A DNA stretch of 64,000 nucleotides from AC-32 sp963704005 (GTDB taxonomy: Bacteria; Actinomycetota; Thermoleophilia; Gaiellales; Gaiellaceae), in assembly GCA_963704005.1 (NCBI GenBank), contig CAVPGJ010000005.1:868001-932000 (forward strand), read 5' to 3'. The notes under the pieces are model-generated. The model made no database searches, was not told where the DNA came from, and saw nothing but the letters and a program-made list of their open reading frames with translations. Shown here in pieces: positions 16,415 through 26,067 of the stretch. Numbering within the stretch: the stretch's first letter is position 1; each line of letters starts with the position of its first letter. The position numbers and the translations under genes were made by a program.

Positions 16415-17242
16415 TCATCGGAGTAGGCGAGACATGCGGCGGTCCTTGAGCACCCGCCCTCCGGTCTGGCACTCGGGGCAGTAGTAGATCGTGTGCTCGT
16501 CGAAGTCGACGCGGGCGATCGGCGTGCCGCAGACGTGGCAGGGCTCGCCGAGCTTGTTGTGGACGCGGTAGACCTTCGCGTCCTTGGCGCCACGCTCGCG
16601 CAGCTCGAGGCCCCGCTGGAGCTCCGACTCCATCGCATCCGCGAGCGTCTGGACCTGTCCCGGGGACAGTCCCTGGGCCGGGGCGAAAGGGGACAGGCCC
16701 GCCGTGTGCAGGATCTCATTCGCCCAGGCGCGGCCGATGCCGGCGATGATCCGCTGGTCGCGCAGGAGCGAGTGCAGGCGCCGCGGCTGCCCTGCGAGGA
16801 TCTCCCCGAGTTGATCCGCGCCGAGGCCGAGCGCCTCGGGCCCGAGGTGCGCGAGCTCCGCCTCGGCGGCCTCGGGGGTCAGCAGCCAGACTCCCGCGCG
16901 TTTCTTCGCGCCGGCCTCGGTCAGCACGAGCTCGCCGCCGCCCTGAAAGCGGAGCCGGAACGCGGGTTTCTTCGGGCCGCTCTCGCCCGCGACCAGGTAG
17001 CGAATGCGGCCGGCCGACATCAGGTGGACCAGGAGGACGAGCTCCCCGTCCTCGGTGGGGAAGAGCAGCCGCTTGGCCCGCCGCCCCGCGCCCGCGAGCC
17101 GCCGGCCCTCGAGCGTCGAAAGGGGCGGATCGAACGTCTTCAGCGTCGCGATGTGCGCCGGCCCGGCCTGCTCGATCGGGAAGGCGCTGACCGGGTCGTC
17201 GAGCGCAAGGCGCCACGCTTCGACCTCTGGTAGCTCAGGCAT
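16415..17242 (-). CDS. mutM: Formamidopyrimidine-DNA glycosylase (Fpg/MutM family)
   Basis: A 275-residue base-excision repair glycosylase/AP lyase. The N-terminus MPELPEVE supplies the catalytic Pro and Glu after Met removal. Lys appears in RRAKRLLF, and the helix-two-turn-helix region includes GIGRAWANEILHTAGLSPF. The C-terminal zinc finger has two CxxC pairs (CHVCGTPIARVDF, YYCPECQTGG). The family removes oxidised purines such as 8-oxoguanine. Whether it is Fpg or a Nei-type relative is not settled by these motifs. It is divergent from the asparaginase gene with only 14 bases between them. Confidence 0.92.
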   Translation of the reverse strand: MPELPEVEAWRLALDDPVSAFPIEQAGPAHIATLKTFDPPLSTLEGRRLAGAGRRAKRLLFPTEDGELVLLVHLMSAGRIRYLVAGESGPKKPAFRLRFQGGGELVLTEAGAKKRAGVWLLTPEAAEAELAHLGPEALGLGADQLGEILAGQPRRLHSLLRDQRIIAGIGRAWANEILHTAGLSPFAPAQGLSPGQVQTLADAMESELQRGLELRERGAKDAKVYRVHNKLGEPCHVCGTPIARVDFDEHTIYYCPECQTGGRVLKDRRMSRLLR

Positions 17243-17243
17243 T

Positions 17244-17249
17244 TACGCT
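17244..17249 (+). promoter_or_regulatory. -10 hexamer TACGCT of a probable leaderless promoter
   Basis: TACGCT ends seven bases before the ATG at 17257; there is no room for a ribosome binding site between them. It overlaps the start of the divergent Fpg gene. Confidence 0.4.
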
Positions 17250-17256
17250 CCCGGCC

Positions 17257-18150
17257 ATGGCTGAGCCGCTCAGCGTAGCCGTGCGGCGCGGCGAGATCGT
17301 GGAGTCGGTGCACCGTGTCCACGCCATCGCGGTCCGGGACGGCGCGATCGTCGCGGAGGCCGGCGACCCTGGCCTGTCGGCCTCGCTCCGCTCCTCGGCC
17401 AAGCCGATCCAGGCATTGCTCCTCGCGCGCGCGCACGAGAACCTGGGCGACCGACGATCTGGCGATCGCCGCCGCGTCGCACTACGGCACGCCCGTGCAC
17501 GTCGCGGCGGTGCGCGATCTCCTGCGTAAGACCGGCGGCCGCGAGGACGAGCTCGACTGCGGCCTGCAGGACGGGCGGCACCTCGGAGCCGATCTACCAC
17601 AACTGCTCCGGCAAGCACGCCGCCATGATCGCCGTCTGCCGCGAGCGGGGCTGGCCGGTCGACGGCTACCGCCGGCCCGACCACCCGCTCCAACGGGCGC
17701 TGCACGAAGAGGTCGCTGCGGCTGCCGAGCTCGAGCCGGAGCAGGTCGAGACCGCGACCGACGGCTGCGGGGTCGTCTGCTTCGCGCTGCCGCTCGAGCG
17801 CGCGGCCCGCGCCTTCTCTCGCCTCGACCGCCTGGACGGGGGTGACGGGATCGCTGCCGCGATGCGTGCCCACCCGGAGCTGATCGGGGGCGAGGGCGCG
17901 ACCGACACGGAGCTGATGCGGACGCTTCCGGGCTGGATCGCCAAGGGCGGAGCGGAGGGGCTGATGTGCGGTGCCTCGACTCGGACGGGGTCGGCATCGC
18001 GCTCAAGGTGCGCGGACGGCAACTCGCGCGCGCTTGCGCCCCGCGCTGGCCGCCTTCGGGGAGCTGCTCGGCCTCGACCTGTCCCGGTTCGCCGAGGTAC
18101 CGGTGCGGAACAGCCACGAAGAGCGCGCCGGCGGCGATCGCGCTTTGTAA
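17257..18150 (+). CDS. L-asparaginase II (Pfam PF06089 type); several frameshifts
   Basis: A type II asparaginase-family protein hydrolysing Asn to Asp and ammonia. Recognisable blocks are RSSAKPIQALLLA, DDLAIAAASHYG, the nucleophile-region PIYHNCSGKHAAMIAVC, DGCGVVCFALPL, KGGAEGLMCG and a C-terminal ALAAFGELLGLDLSRF. They fall in all three frames: shifts occur near 17455, 17570, 17975, 18008 and 18040. Five indels in 0.9 kb is the highest density in the window, so true decay cannot be excluded, though every block is conserved. The final TAA at 18148-18150 follows the unshifted tail. Confidence 0.75.
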
Positions 18151-18279
18151 AGAAAATGTTTCCGAATTTCCGTGATTCGTGTGTAACATCCGACCGCGCG
18201 AGGGGAGGCTGAGGGAGAGAGCGGGCCGGTTCTCGCCATTGTCAGGTTTCGGACAATCCGCGAGACCGCCGGAGGTCAA

Positions 18280-19376
18280 GTGCTCACCGTCGACATTTCT
18301 CTTCCGGACGTCGAAGAGCTCCACAAGCTGGTCCAGGACGGGCTCGAGAAGGGTTTCCTCACTTATGACGAGATCGTCTCCGGGCTCGAGGAGGTCGAGC
18401 TCACCAAGGAGCAGATCGAGGACTTCTACACGTATCTGATCGACCACTCCATCGAGCTGATGGAGGGCGAGCAGCACAAGCACCCGCCGCACGAGCAGCC
18501 CGCCCTGGCCGAGGAGGAGAAGGGCCCGAAGCTCGACCTGACCGTCGAGCCGTCGCTCGACTCGCTCCGGCTCTACCTGCGCGAGATCGGCAAGGTGCCG
18601 CTGCTGACCGCCGACCAGGAGGTCTACCTGGCCAAGCGGATCGAGCGCGGCGACATGAGCGCGAAGACGCAGATGATCGAGGCCAACCTGCGCCTCGTCG
18701 TCTCGATCGCCAAGTCGTACCTCGGCCGCGGCCTCTCGTTCCTCGACCTGATCCAGGAGGGATCGCTCGGCCTGATCCGCGCGGTCGAGAAGTTCGACTA
18801 CCGCAAGGGCTACAAGTTCTCGACCTACGCCACGTGGTGGATCCGGCAGGCCGTGACCCGGGCGATCGCCGACAAGGCGCGCACGATCCGGATCCCGGTG
18901 CACATGGTCGAGAAGCTGAACAAGGTCGTGCACATCGAGCGGCAGCTCGTCCAGCGCCTCGGGCCGCGAGCCGCGGCCTGACGAGATCGCGGCCGAGCTG
19001 GAGATGACGACCGCGGAGGTGCGCGACATCCTGCGCATGGCTCAGCACCCCGTCTCGCTCGAGAAGCCGATCGGCGAGGAGGAGGAGTCCGAGCTCGGCG
19101 ACTTCGTCGAGGACGAGCAGGCCGAGTCGCCGTTCGACACGGCGCAGGTCTCGCTGCGGCGCGAGGACATCGAGAACGCGCTCGCCTCCCTGCCCGAGCG
19201 CGACCGCAAGGTGATCGAGCTCCGCTTCGGCCTCTCCGGCGCCAGCAGCCGTGCACGCTCGAGGAGGTCGGCAAGGCGTTCGGCGTGACGCGCGAGCGCA
19301 TCCGCCAGATCGAGAACAACACGCTCAAGAAGCTCGAGTCGCTCCCGGAAGCGCAGGGCCTCAAAGACTGCGTTAG
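18280..19376 (+). CDS. sigA: Primary RNA polymerase sigma factor (RpoD/SigA); frameshifts
   Basis: The principal sigma factor, about 365 residues. Region 1.1 (LPDVEELHKLVQDGLEKGF) is followed by regions 2.1-2.4 (LRLVVSIAKSYLGRGLSFLD, GYKFSTYATWWIRQA, the -10 reader), region 3 (VSLEKPIGEEEESELGDF) and region 4.2 (TLEEVGKAFGVTRERIRQIE, the -35 reader). One extra C near 18964 and one lost base near 19240 split it into three frames. A third shift near 19355 would give a normal end at TAG 19374-19376; otherwise the frame runs on into the next gene. GTG start with GGAGG at 18271-18275. Confidence 0.92.
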
Positions 19377-19383
19377 GAACACA

Positions 19384-19401
19384 GGGGAACCCTGGTTCCC
19401 C
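19384..19401 (+). terminator. Perfect inverted repeat after sigA
   Basis: GGGGAACC-CT-GGTTCCCC is a perfect 8-bp-arm hairpin lying seven bases after the proposed sigA stop. No T-run follows, so it may act as a non-classical terminator or 3'-end protector. It supports ending sigA at 19376. Confidence 0.5.
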
Positions 19402-19566
19402 GGGGACCCCTCCTTCGGACGGTCCGGGGCGCCGGCGGATTACATGCCGCGAATCGTGGCTTGGGCGAGCGTTGCTGGCGCAGGAGCCTCCCGCCGGCCA
19501 AGCCCGGCTCCGGCGGCTGCTCGCAGCGACCTAGAATCGCTGACGCGTCGAGCGCGGGCTACTCCG

Positions 19567-19960
19567 ATGATTTCTTACGAGGACGTCGGGGCCGCGGTCG
19601 ACTGGCTCAGCGACGCGTTCGGCTTCCGCGAGTCGGGTGAGCGGTTCACCGACGGCGACGGGCGGGTGACGCACGCCGAGCTCGAGCTGGACGGCGCAAC
19701 GGTGATGCTCGGCTGGCCCGGGCCGGACTACCGCAGCCCCGCGCATCACGCCGAGGAGTGCGAACAGGCTGCACGCTGGCTGGCGACGCCGTGCGTGGTC
19801 GACGGCGTGCAGGTCGAGGTCGATGACGTCGACGGCCTACGAGCGGGCGCGGGCAGCGGGCGCGACGATCATCCGTGAGCTCGAGGATCTTCCGTTCGGC
19901 CGGCTCTACTCCGCGGCGGACCTCGAGGGCCACCGCTGGATGTTCATCCAGCCCGCCTAG
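19567..19960 (+). CDS. VOC/glyoxalase-fold protein; one frameshift
   Basis: A small vicinal-oxygen-chelate protein of about 131 residues. It opens MISYEDVGAAVDWLSDAFGF and contains THAELELDGATVMLG. After VDDVD an extra G near 19831 breaks the frame; removing it gives DAYERARAAGATIIRELEDL and the typical C-terminus SAADLEGHRWMFIQP. This matches the PhnB/glyoxalase-like family often encoded as stand-alone domains. Its substrate is unknown. The same frame runs upstream into sigA, but the fold begins at this ATG. Its stop overlaps the convergent glycosyltransferase stop. Confidence 0.78.
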
Positions 19961-22051
19961 GCGCTGGTTGTCGGCGGGGAGGTCCCGCAGAAGAGGCCGG
20001 TGAACGTCGGCATCTGCGCCTGACGCTGATCGGGCGGTCGTCCGACGAGGTAGCCCGGGCGCTCGGCGCGGAAGTTCAGCGACCACGGCCCTCGGTGCGA
20101 GACGTGTAGGTGCAGCACGACGGAACGGCCGGGGAGGACGACCACGCGGCGGGCGACTCCCGGGCCGCGGAGCTGCAGGACCGTTCGCTCCGCACGGGGC
20201 TTCGGCGGCAGCGAGAGCGGTAGCGTCAGTGTCCCCCGAACGCGGCCGTCGCGCGGCGGGCCAGACGGTGATGTGCCCGCTGCTCGCGAGCCAGCCGTCG
20301 TGGTAGAGGCCGCCGACGAAGAGCGCGATCCGCGGCGTGCCGAGCGGGCGCCAGAGGTCGTAGTTCGCCCCGCGTGCGACCCGACCGCGCCGGAGAGCAG
20401 CACGCGCACGGCGAAGTTCGAGACGAGCAGCGGTCCCTGGAGGGTCCGGCCGCCCGAGACGAGCCGGCCGTCGGGCGCCGCGTGTGTCTTCGCCGAGCCG
20501 AACGCGTCGATCGCGGTGGCGTCGTCGAGGAAGTAGAGGTGCTTGAGGGAGCGTGTTCCAGAAGAGCTGCTCGTCTGCGGCGGCGTGCGGCGTCGCCGGC
20601 GTCTGCACCAGCGTCACGTCGCCGAGCCCCGAGTGGTCGACCCAGCGCGCGTCGGTTGGAAGCAGGCTCGCCCGCACCGACTTCACGACGTGGTCGTCGA
20701 AGGCGACCGCTCCGACCGAGACGGCGCAGGAGGCGACGAGCGTCGCCAGCACGGCCCAGCGGGCGAAGGTCGCCCGGAAGCAGGCGGCGGCCCCAAGGCA
20801 GGCGAGAGCGCTGGCGACGATCGCGACCAGCAGCGAGCCGTTGCCGATCCCGATCGCATGCTCGAGCCGGAAGACCGCGAGCAGGAAGGGCGAGTCCTGC
20901 TTGGAGTCGCTGATCGTGTAGCCGGAGAGCGGCACGCGGGCGGCGAGCGCGATCAGCCCGAGCGCGAGCAGCGCGACGACCCGCGCGCCCGGGCGGCCAC
21001 GCTGCGTCCAGAGCCAGAAGGCGGGGAAGACGAGCGGCAGCAGCACCATCAGGTAGCGCTCCTGGAAGCGGTCGGAGCCGTTCGTCGCGTAGAGCGCCGC
21101 CTCGGCGAAGATCGCGAGCAGGACGCCGATCGAGAGCGCGGCGTAGGCGCTCTCCTCGCGCGTCCGCGGGCGGCGAATCGCGTATGCGAGCCCGACCAGC
21201 GCGCCCGGGACGAGCGCGAACCCGGCCGCGTAGGCGAGCAGCAGCGCGTCGGTGCCGAGCCAGTGGCCGATCGCGACCGGCTTGACGCCGAGGTCGGCGA
21301 CCCCCGAGTAGTAGCCGAGCAGGCGCTTCGGCCCGAGCGCCGCGACGAGCGCGAGCGGCGCCGCGTAGAGCACGAGCGAGAGGCGGAAGCGCCGCACGGC
21401 CGATCGCAGCGAGAAGCGCTCGACGACCAGCGCGGCCGCCAGGAAGACGAGCGGCAGGAACACGTACTGGATCCGTGTGAAGGTCGCGAGCCCGGCCAGC
21501 AGGGCGAAGCCGAGCTGATTGCCGCGGTTCGGGCAGGCGAGGGCGCAGACGCCGAGGTAGACCGCGCCGAGGACGAGCGGGTAGGCGATCGCGTCCGCCA
21601 GCACGAACGAGGCGAAGAAGAGGTCGGCCGAGGCGACGGTCAGGGCCGCAGCAGCCAGGGCCGGCCACGAGCCGCCGCCGAGCCGGCGGACGAGCAGGTA
21701 GGCGGGCACCGCCGCGAGCGACATGAAGAGCGCGTTCTCGGCCTGGGTCAGGCGGTACGCGACCGCGGGGTCGTGCGAGAGCCAGAACGGCGCCGCGAGC
21801 AGCGGCTCCAGCATCGCCGGGAAGTGCGCCGAGTGCCCGCGGATCAGCGGCCGGCCGTTCTCGCCCAGCGAGCGCGCGATCCCGGAGTAGATGTACTCGT
21901 CGGGGAAGTAGAGCGGGGTGGTGTGGACGAGGGCGGCGGCGAAGCGGACGGCGAAGCTGACGGCGACGATCCCGGCCAGAACCAGGCGGGCCGGGACAGC
22001 CGCCGAGCGGGCGAATGCATCGGTCCGCGGAAGAGAGACGTCGACCGCCAC
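19957..22051 (-). CDS. GT-C-fold membrane glycosyltransferase (ArnT/GT39-like); frameshifts
   Basis: A large polytopic membrane protein of about 697 residues. After the first helix comes the GT-C catalytic loop TTPLYFPDEYIYSGIARSL (Asp-Glu near residue 50), then 10-12 hydrophobic segments to about 480, and a soluble C-terminal beta-rich domain. Such enzymes use a polyprenyl-phosphate sugar to glycosylate a wall polymer or lipid on the outer face. The frame shifts near 20545, 20385 and 20250, but the alternating pieces read through sensibly to GLFCGTSPPTTSA. The start is GTG 22051. It is divergent from the sulfatase-fold gene and shares its palindromic control region. Confidence 0.75.
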
Positions 22052-22077
22052 GTGACCCGTATCGGCACGGCCCGGCC

Positions 22078-22095
22078 ATCCCTTGAACGAGGGAT
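22078..22095 (-). promoter_or_regulatory. 18-bp palindrome, second copy of the 6354 operator candidate
   Basis: On the minus strand this reads ATCCCTCGTTCAAGGGAT, one base different from the site at 6354. It lies exactly 27 bases before the minus-strand GTG at 22051, the same distance as at 6398, and nine bases before the plus-strand ATG at 22105. It could control both divergent genes. Confidence 0.5.
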
Positions 22096-22104
22096 ACTTC
22101 CCGC

Positions 22105-24234
22105 ATGGCCGTCGCCCACGCCGGGGTCTCGGGGGCTGCTTCGCGCGCCCGCCTGCGGGGACTCGCGATCCGAGGCGCGCAGCTGTTCGCCGTCTCCGGC
22201 TTTGCCCTGGCGCAGCCCCTGTTCGACATCCTCGGCAAGAACGCCGAGTTCTTCGCGGTGCGCGGGTCGACCCCCGGCGACATCGTGCTGTTCGCGCTCG
22301 TGCTCACGTTCGTGCCGGCGCTCGTGCTCTGGCTCGTCGAGCTCGTGGTCGGCGCGGTCAGCGCGAGCGCCGCGACCGTGCTGCACCACGTCTTCCTCGG
22401 CTTCCTCGGCGCGGTCTTCGGCGTGCAGGCGCTGAAGCGCTTTGGCCTCGACGGGACGACGGCGCTGATCGTCGGGGCGGTCGCGATCGGGGTCGCGCTG
22501 GCCGTGGCCGCGTGGCGGCTGCGGCCGGTGCGGTCGTTCCTGACGGTGCTCGCGGCGGCGCCGCTGGTCTACCTCGCGCTCTTCCTGCTCGACTCGCCGA
22601 CGTCGAAGCTCGTCATCTCGAGCGGCACGGCCCAGGCGGCGGAGATCCGCACGCGCTCGACCACGCCGATCGTGTTCCTGCTCTTCGACGAGTTCCCGGT
22701 GATCGACCTGCAGCAGGCCGACGGCGGGATCGACGCCAAGCGCTTCCCCAACTTCGCCAGGCTCGCCGCGAGCTCGACCTGGTACCGGAACACGACCACC
22801 GTCTCGGCTTCGACCACGGTCGCCGTGCCCGCGATCCTGACCGGGCAGAAACCGAAGCCCGGCGCGCTGCCGATCCTGAGCGACCACCCGCACAACCTGT
22901 TCACGCTGCTCGGCAAGCGTTACCACCTGGTCGTGCACGAGTCGCAGACCCGGCTCTGCCCGCAGAGCCTCTGCGACGAGAAGAGCTCGAACCTGTCGTC
23001 GCTCTACTCGGACGTGCGCACCGTCTACCTGCACCTGATCGCGCCGCCGGAGCTCGAGCAGCGCCTGCCCGTGATCGACGAGTCCTGGGGCAACTTCGGC
23101 AGTGTTTCGGGCGACGAGACCTTCGCGGCGAGCGGCTCGGGCGCCCTCCCGAAGGTCAACCTGAGCACCTTCTACCTGAGCCGCGTCCACGACTTCAATC
23201 GCTTCGTGGCCTCGTTCAGAAAGCCCGGCACGGGGCGGCCGACGCTCTACTTCCTGCACGTCCTGCTGCCGCACACGCCCTGGCTCTACCTCCCCGACGG
23301 CCGGGCACGCGCGGTCACAAGGACGGACGCGCCGGGTCGCTACGGCGAGCGCTGGTTCAGCGGCCAGCTCGCCACGCAGGCCTGGCAGCGCCACTTGCTC
23401 CAGGTCGGCTACACGGACAAGCTGCTCGGCAAGTTCATCGCGCGGCTGCACGCGGTCGGGCTCTGGGACAAGGCGCTCGTGATCGTCACGCCCGACCACG
23501 GGATCAGCTTCCGCGGCGGCGACCTGCGCCGGCGGCCGACTGAGACCAATCTGGCCGACCTGGCCTTCACGCCCCTGTTCATCAAGTACCCGGCGCAAAC
23601 CGAGGGCCGCGTGGTCGACTCGCGGCACGTGAGCACGCTCGACATCCTCCCGACGATTGCGGACGTGCTCGGGATCACGATTCCCTGGCACGTCGACGGC
23701 ACCTCGGTGCTGAAGGGCGGCGCCGGCTCGACACTGGTGGACGTGGCCGGGGTGCGTAAGCCGTACCGCGCCGCGCTCGCGCAGCGGCAGACCTCGCTCG
23801 CGCGCGAGCTGTCGCTGTTCGGCAGCGGCGACTGGGGCGCACGCTTCGACGGCACGGGGCCCTACCGCGGCCTCGTGGGGAGCCGGGTCTCGACGCTTGC
23901 GGTCGAGGCGGCGCCGTCGGCTTCGGCGCAGGTGGACCGGCTCGGTAGCCGGCTGCTCCGCCGCTTCCCGCGCGGCTCGGCCGTCGTGCCGTCGCCGGTC
24001 GTGGGAACGCTCTCGGGCGTGCGGGCCGGGCAGTCGCTGGCGCTGGCGCTGAACGGCCGTATCGCCGCGGTCAGCGTCGCCTACCGCAACCCGGGCGGCG
24101 GCCCGGTGCGCTTCTCGGCCCTCGCGGGCGAGGATGCATTCAAGACCGGCCGCAACGCGGTGCGCGTGTTCGTGCTCGCGGGAAGCCCGTCGCACCCGAG
24201 GCTCGACGCAGTGCGGACGTCGCTGGCCGGCTAG
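22105..24234 (+). CDS. Membrane-anchored sulfatase/alkaline-phosphatase-superfamily protein
   Basis: A 709-residue protein: five hydrophobic segments (about 25-170), then a large extracytoplasmic sulfatase-fold domain similar to lipoteichoic acid synthase-type phosphotransferases. Metal and catalytic features are FDEFPVID (Asp, about 195), the Thr/Ser region SASTTVAVPAILTG (about 234), HVLLPHTPW, and TPDHGISF (Asp-His, about 462). Arrangement and fold suggest transfer or hydrolysis of a phospho-group on an envelope polymer. It is divergent from the GT-C glycosyltransferase, which suggests a shared wall-polymer task. Confidence 0.88.
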   Translation: MAVAHAGVSGAASRARLRGLAIRGAQLFAVSGFALAQPLFDILGKNAEFFAVRGSTPGDIVLFALVLTFVPALVLWLVELVVGAVSASAATVLHHVFLGFLGAVFGVQALKRFGLDGTTALIVGAVAIGVALAVAAWRLRPVRSFLTVLAAAPLVYLALFLLDSPTSKLVISSGTAQAAEIRTRSTTPIVFLLFDEFPVIDLQQADGGIDAKRFPNFARLAASSTWYRNTTTVSASTTVAVPAILTGQKPKPGALPILSDHPHNLFTLLGKRYHLVVHESQTRLCPQSLCDEKSSNLSSLYSDVRTVYLHLIAPPELEQRLPVIDESWGNFGSVSGDETFAASGSGALPKVNLSTFYLSRVHDFNRFVASFRKPGTGRPTLYFLHVLLPHTPWLYLPDGRARAVTRTDAPGRYGERWFSGQLATQAWQRHLLQVGYTDKLLGKFIARLHAVGLWDKALVIVTPDHGISFRGGDLRRRPTETNLADLAFTPLFIKYPAQTEGRVVDSRHVSTLDILPTIADVLGITIPWHVDGTSVLKGGAGSTLVDVAGVRKPYRAALAQRQTSLARELSLFGSGDWGARFDGTGPYRGLVGSRVSTLAVEAAPSASAQVDRLGSRLLRRFPRGSAVVPSPVVGTLSGVRAGQSLALALNGRIAAVSVAYRNPGGGPVRFSALAGEDAFKTGRNAVRVFVLAGSPSHPRLDAVRTSLAG

Positions 24235-24246
24235 GCGTCCGAGGCC

Positions 24247-24729
24247 CTAGGCGGAAGCTTCGATGCGCTCGAGCTGCCGGCCGATCAGCGCCGAGATCTC
24301 GCCCGCGACGGCAGCCTGACCCTCGTCGAAGGCCTGCCCGTTCGCGTAGATCTCGACCAGGCCCCAGCAGTCCCCGCCGGCCGGGAGGCAGACCATCATC
24401 AGCGACTCGAACCCGAACCGGCGCAGCAGCGAGGCTTCCATCGGCTCCGGCGAATCGTCGAGCAGCGAGACCGTTCGTGGCTCGCCGAGCGTGATCGTCT
24501 CGGCGGTGAGCGGGTAGTCGGAGATCAGATACTCGTGGCCGAGGTCCTGCCCCTCGTCCGTGGCGAACTCGGCCAGCAGGATGAGCAGGTCGCCGACCAC
24601 TCGCGAGACGACGCAGGCCTGCGCGTCGAAGGTCTCGACCAGCTCACGGCATGCGGTTGCCAGGAGCCCACGCACCGTTTCCTCTTGCTCGAGGGCGGCA
24701 GCCGCCCGCTCGATCGTCTCGTCGGCCAT
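24247..24729 (-). CDS. GAF-domain protein
   Basis: A 160-residue protein made almost entirely of one GAF domain (about 20-155; FDAQACVVSRVVGDLLILLAEF, LLRRFGFESLMMVCLPAGG, GLVEIYANGQAFDEGQAAVAGEISA). GAF domains bind small ligands or chromophores. No output domain is attached, so it likely works with a partner. TAGGAT six bases before the ATG suggests a leaderless transcript. It converges closely on the sulfatase-fold gene. Similar stand-alone GAF proteins occur near signalling genes; none is adjacent here. Confidence 0.85.
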   Translation of the reverse strand: MADETIERAAAALEQEETVRGLLATACRELVETFDAQACVVSRVVGDLLILLAEFATDEGQDLGHEYLISDYPLTAETITLGEPRTVSLLDDSPEPMEASLLRRFGFESLMMVCLPAGGDCWGLVEIYANGQAFDEGQAAVAGEISALIGRQLERIEASA

Positions 24730-24738
24730 CGCGTAATC

Positions 24739-25446
24739 CTAGAAGCGGACGATTCCCGCGCTCGTCCCGATCACGATCAGCGGCTTGCCGGCGGGCCGCA
24801 GCCAGCGCAGGGTCTGGACGAGCCGCGGCAGTGGCAGGCTCACGCAGCCGAGCGTCGGGCGGCCGGTGCTCACGTGCAGGAAGATCCCCGAGCCGCGACC
24901 CTTGACGATCGGATCGCGGTTGTAGGCGATCACGGCCAGGTGCCGGTAGGCGGTCGGCGAGCGCGAGAGGTCCTCGCTCGTCGTCCGGAAGGGCGGCGTC
25001 GAGCCGCAGGGCACGTGGCGGAAGCGGTTGTACCAGCGCGAGCTCGGGTCCTCGACCCACCAGTCGCCGCACGCGAGCCGGTGGTAGCGGTAGTGGACGC
25101 CGGGGCTCGCGGCGACGCCGTACATCGTCGGCAGGAAGCCGAACGCTCCGGCCGGCGTGGTGCGGTCGCCCTCGCGCTTGTCGGTGGAGACGCCGCGCTC
25201 GCCGAGCCACGCCGTCCAGGGCCCGGCCGCGGGCCGCCAGCAGCCGGACGCCTTGCGCCAGACCCGAAGCGTGCCCTGCGTCGAGCGTGCCCGCGGGGCG
25301 ACCACCGTGACGAGCTGGGTCGCATCGCGCGTCGAAGCAAGCCGGTTCGCCAGCGTCTCCGGGCACGAGGTGGTGCTCCGCTGTCCGCCGGCCGCCTGCG
25401 CGGCCAGCCAGAGCGGAACGCAGAGTGCGAGCGCGATCCACCGCAT
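24739..25446 (-). CDS. Exported L,D-transpeptidase-like protein (YkuD domain)
   Basis: A 235-residue secreted protein. A signal peptide (MRWIALALCVPLWLAAQAAG) is followed by a YkuD domain whose catalytic motif appears as HVSTGRPTLGCVSLP (His, Cys about residue 200). An unusual insertion rich in aromatic residues (HYRYHRLACGDWWVEDPSS) lies inside the fold. L,D-transpeptidases form 3-3 peptidoglycan cross-links or attach proteins to the wall. The start is ATG 25446, with TAGTCT eight bases upstream; an upstream in-frame start lacks a signal sequence. It is divergent from the VanY-like gene with 24 bases between them. Confidence 0.88.
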   Translation of the reverse strand: MRWIALALCVPLWLAAQAAGGQRSTTSCPETLANRLASTRDATQLVTVVAPRARSTQGTLRVWRKASGCWRPAAGPWTAWLGERGVSTDKREGDRTTPAGAFGFLPTMYGVAASPGVHYRYHRLACGDWWVEDPSSRWYNRFRHVPCGSTPPFRTTSEDLSRSPTAYRHLAVIAYNRDPIVKGRGSGIFLHVSTGRPTLGCVSLPLPRLVQTLRWLRPAGKPLIVIGTSAGIVRF

Positions 25447-25470
25447 CGACGGGCAGACTACGTGCCGACG

Positions 25471-26067
25471 ATGCTCGCTCCGGCTGTCGCCGCGCCGCCT
25501 CCCTTCTCGCACTCCGTCTCGCGGGTGACGGCGGCTCAGCTTCCCTACTCATGGCACAACGGCTGCCCGGTTCCGCCCTCGCAGCTGCGGCGGGTGCGAC
25601 TCACCTACTGGGGCTTCGACCGCCGGGCGCACGGTGGCGCGCTCGTCGTCAACGTCCAGGTCGTCCCCGAGGTCGTGCGGATCTTCCGGCGGCTCTACGT
25701 CAAGCGCTTTCCGATCCGGCGGATGCGGCCGATCGACGCCTACCAGGGAAAGGACGAGCGCTCGCTGAACCACGACAACACCGCTGGGTTCAACTGCCGC
25801 TACGTCGTCGGGCCCGGGCCCAAGCGCTGGTCTGTGCATGCCCTCGGGCTGGCGATCGACGTCAACCCGGTCGAGAACCCGTACCTCGAGGGAGGGCGCG
25901 TGCACCCGAAGGCAGGGCGGGCCTACCTCGACCGCGCGCGCGTCCGCCGCGGGATGGCCGTGCCGGGCGGCCTGCTCGTGCGGACGTTCGCGGCGCAGGG
26001 CTGGCAATGGGGAGGTCGCTGGACGTCAGCGCCCGACTACCAGCATTTCTCCGAGACAGGCGGCTAG
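25471..26067 (+). CDS. VanY/M15-type D-alanyl-D-alanine carboxypeptidase
   Basis: A 198-residue zinc peptidase of the M15 family. The metal-binding signature SVHALGLAIDVNP gives HxxGxAxD (about 122-129), and the C-terminal GWQWGGRW...DYQHFSE supplies the third zinc-ligand His. NHDNTAGFNCRYV is the usual substrate-side loop. Members trim the terminal D-Ala of peptidoglycan stems. The N-terminus is only weakly hydrophobic (MLAPAVAAPPP), so export is uncertain. Its stop overlaps the convergent acyltransferase stop by four bases. Confidence 0.9.
   Translation: MLAPAVAAPPPFSHSVSRVTAAQLPYSWHNGCPVPPSQLRRVRLTYWGFDRRAHGGALVVNVQVVPEVVRIFRRLYVKRFPIRRMRPIDAYQGKDERSLNHDNTAGFNCRYVVGPGPKRWSVHALGLAIDVNPVENPYLEGGRVHPKAGRAYLDRARVRRGMAVPGGLLVRTFAAQGWQWGGRWTSAPDYQHFSETGG

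Noticed and set aside
19285..19878. Sigma factor-VOC fusion protein
   Set aside because: The frame continues only because of a likely indel near 19355; a hairpin follows the proposed stop, and the VOC fold begins at its own ATG.
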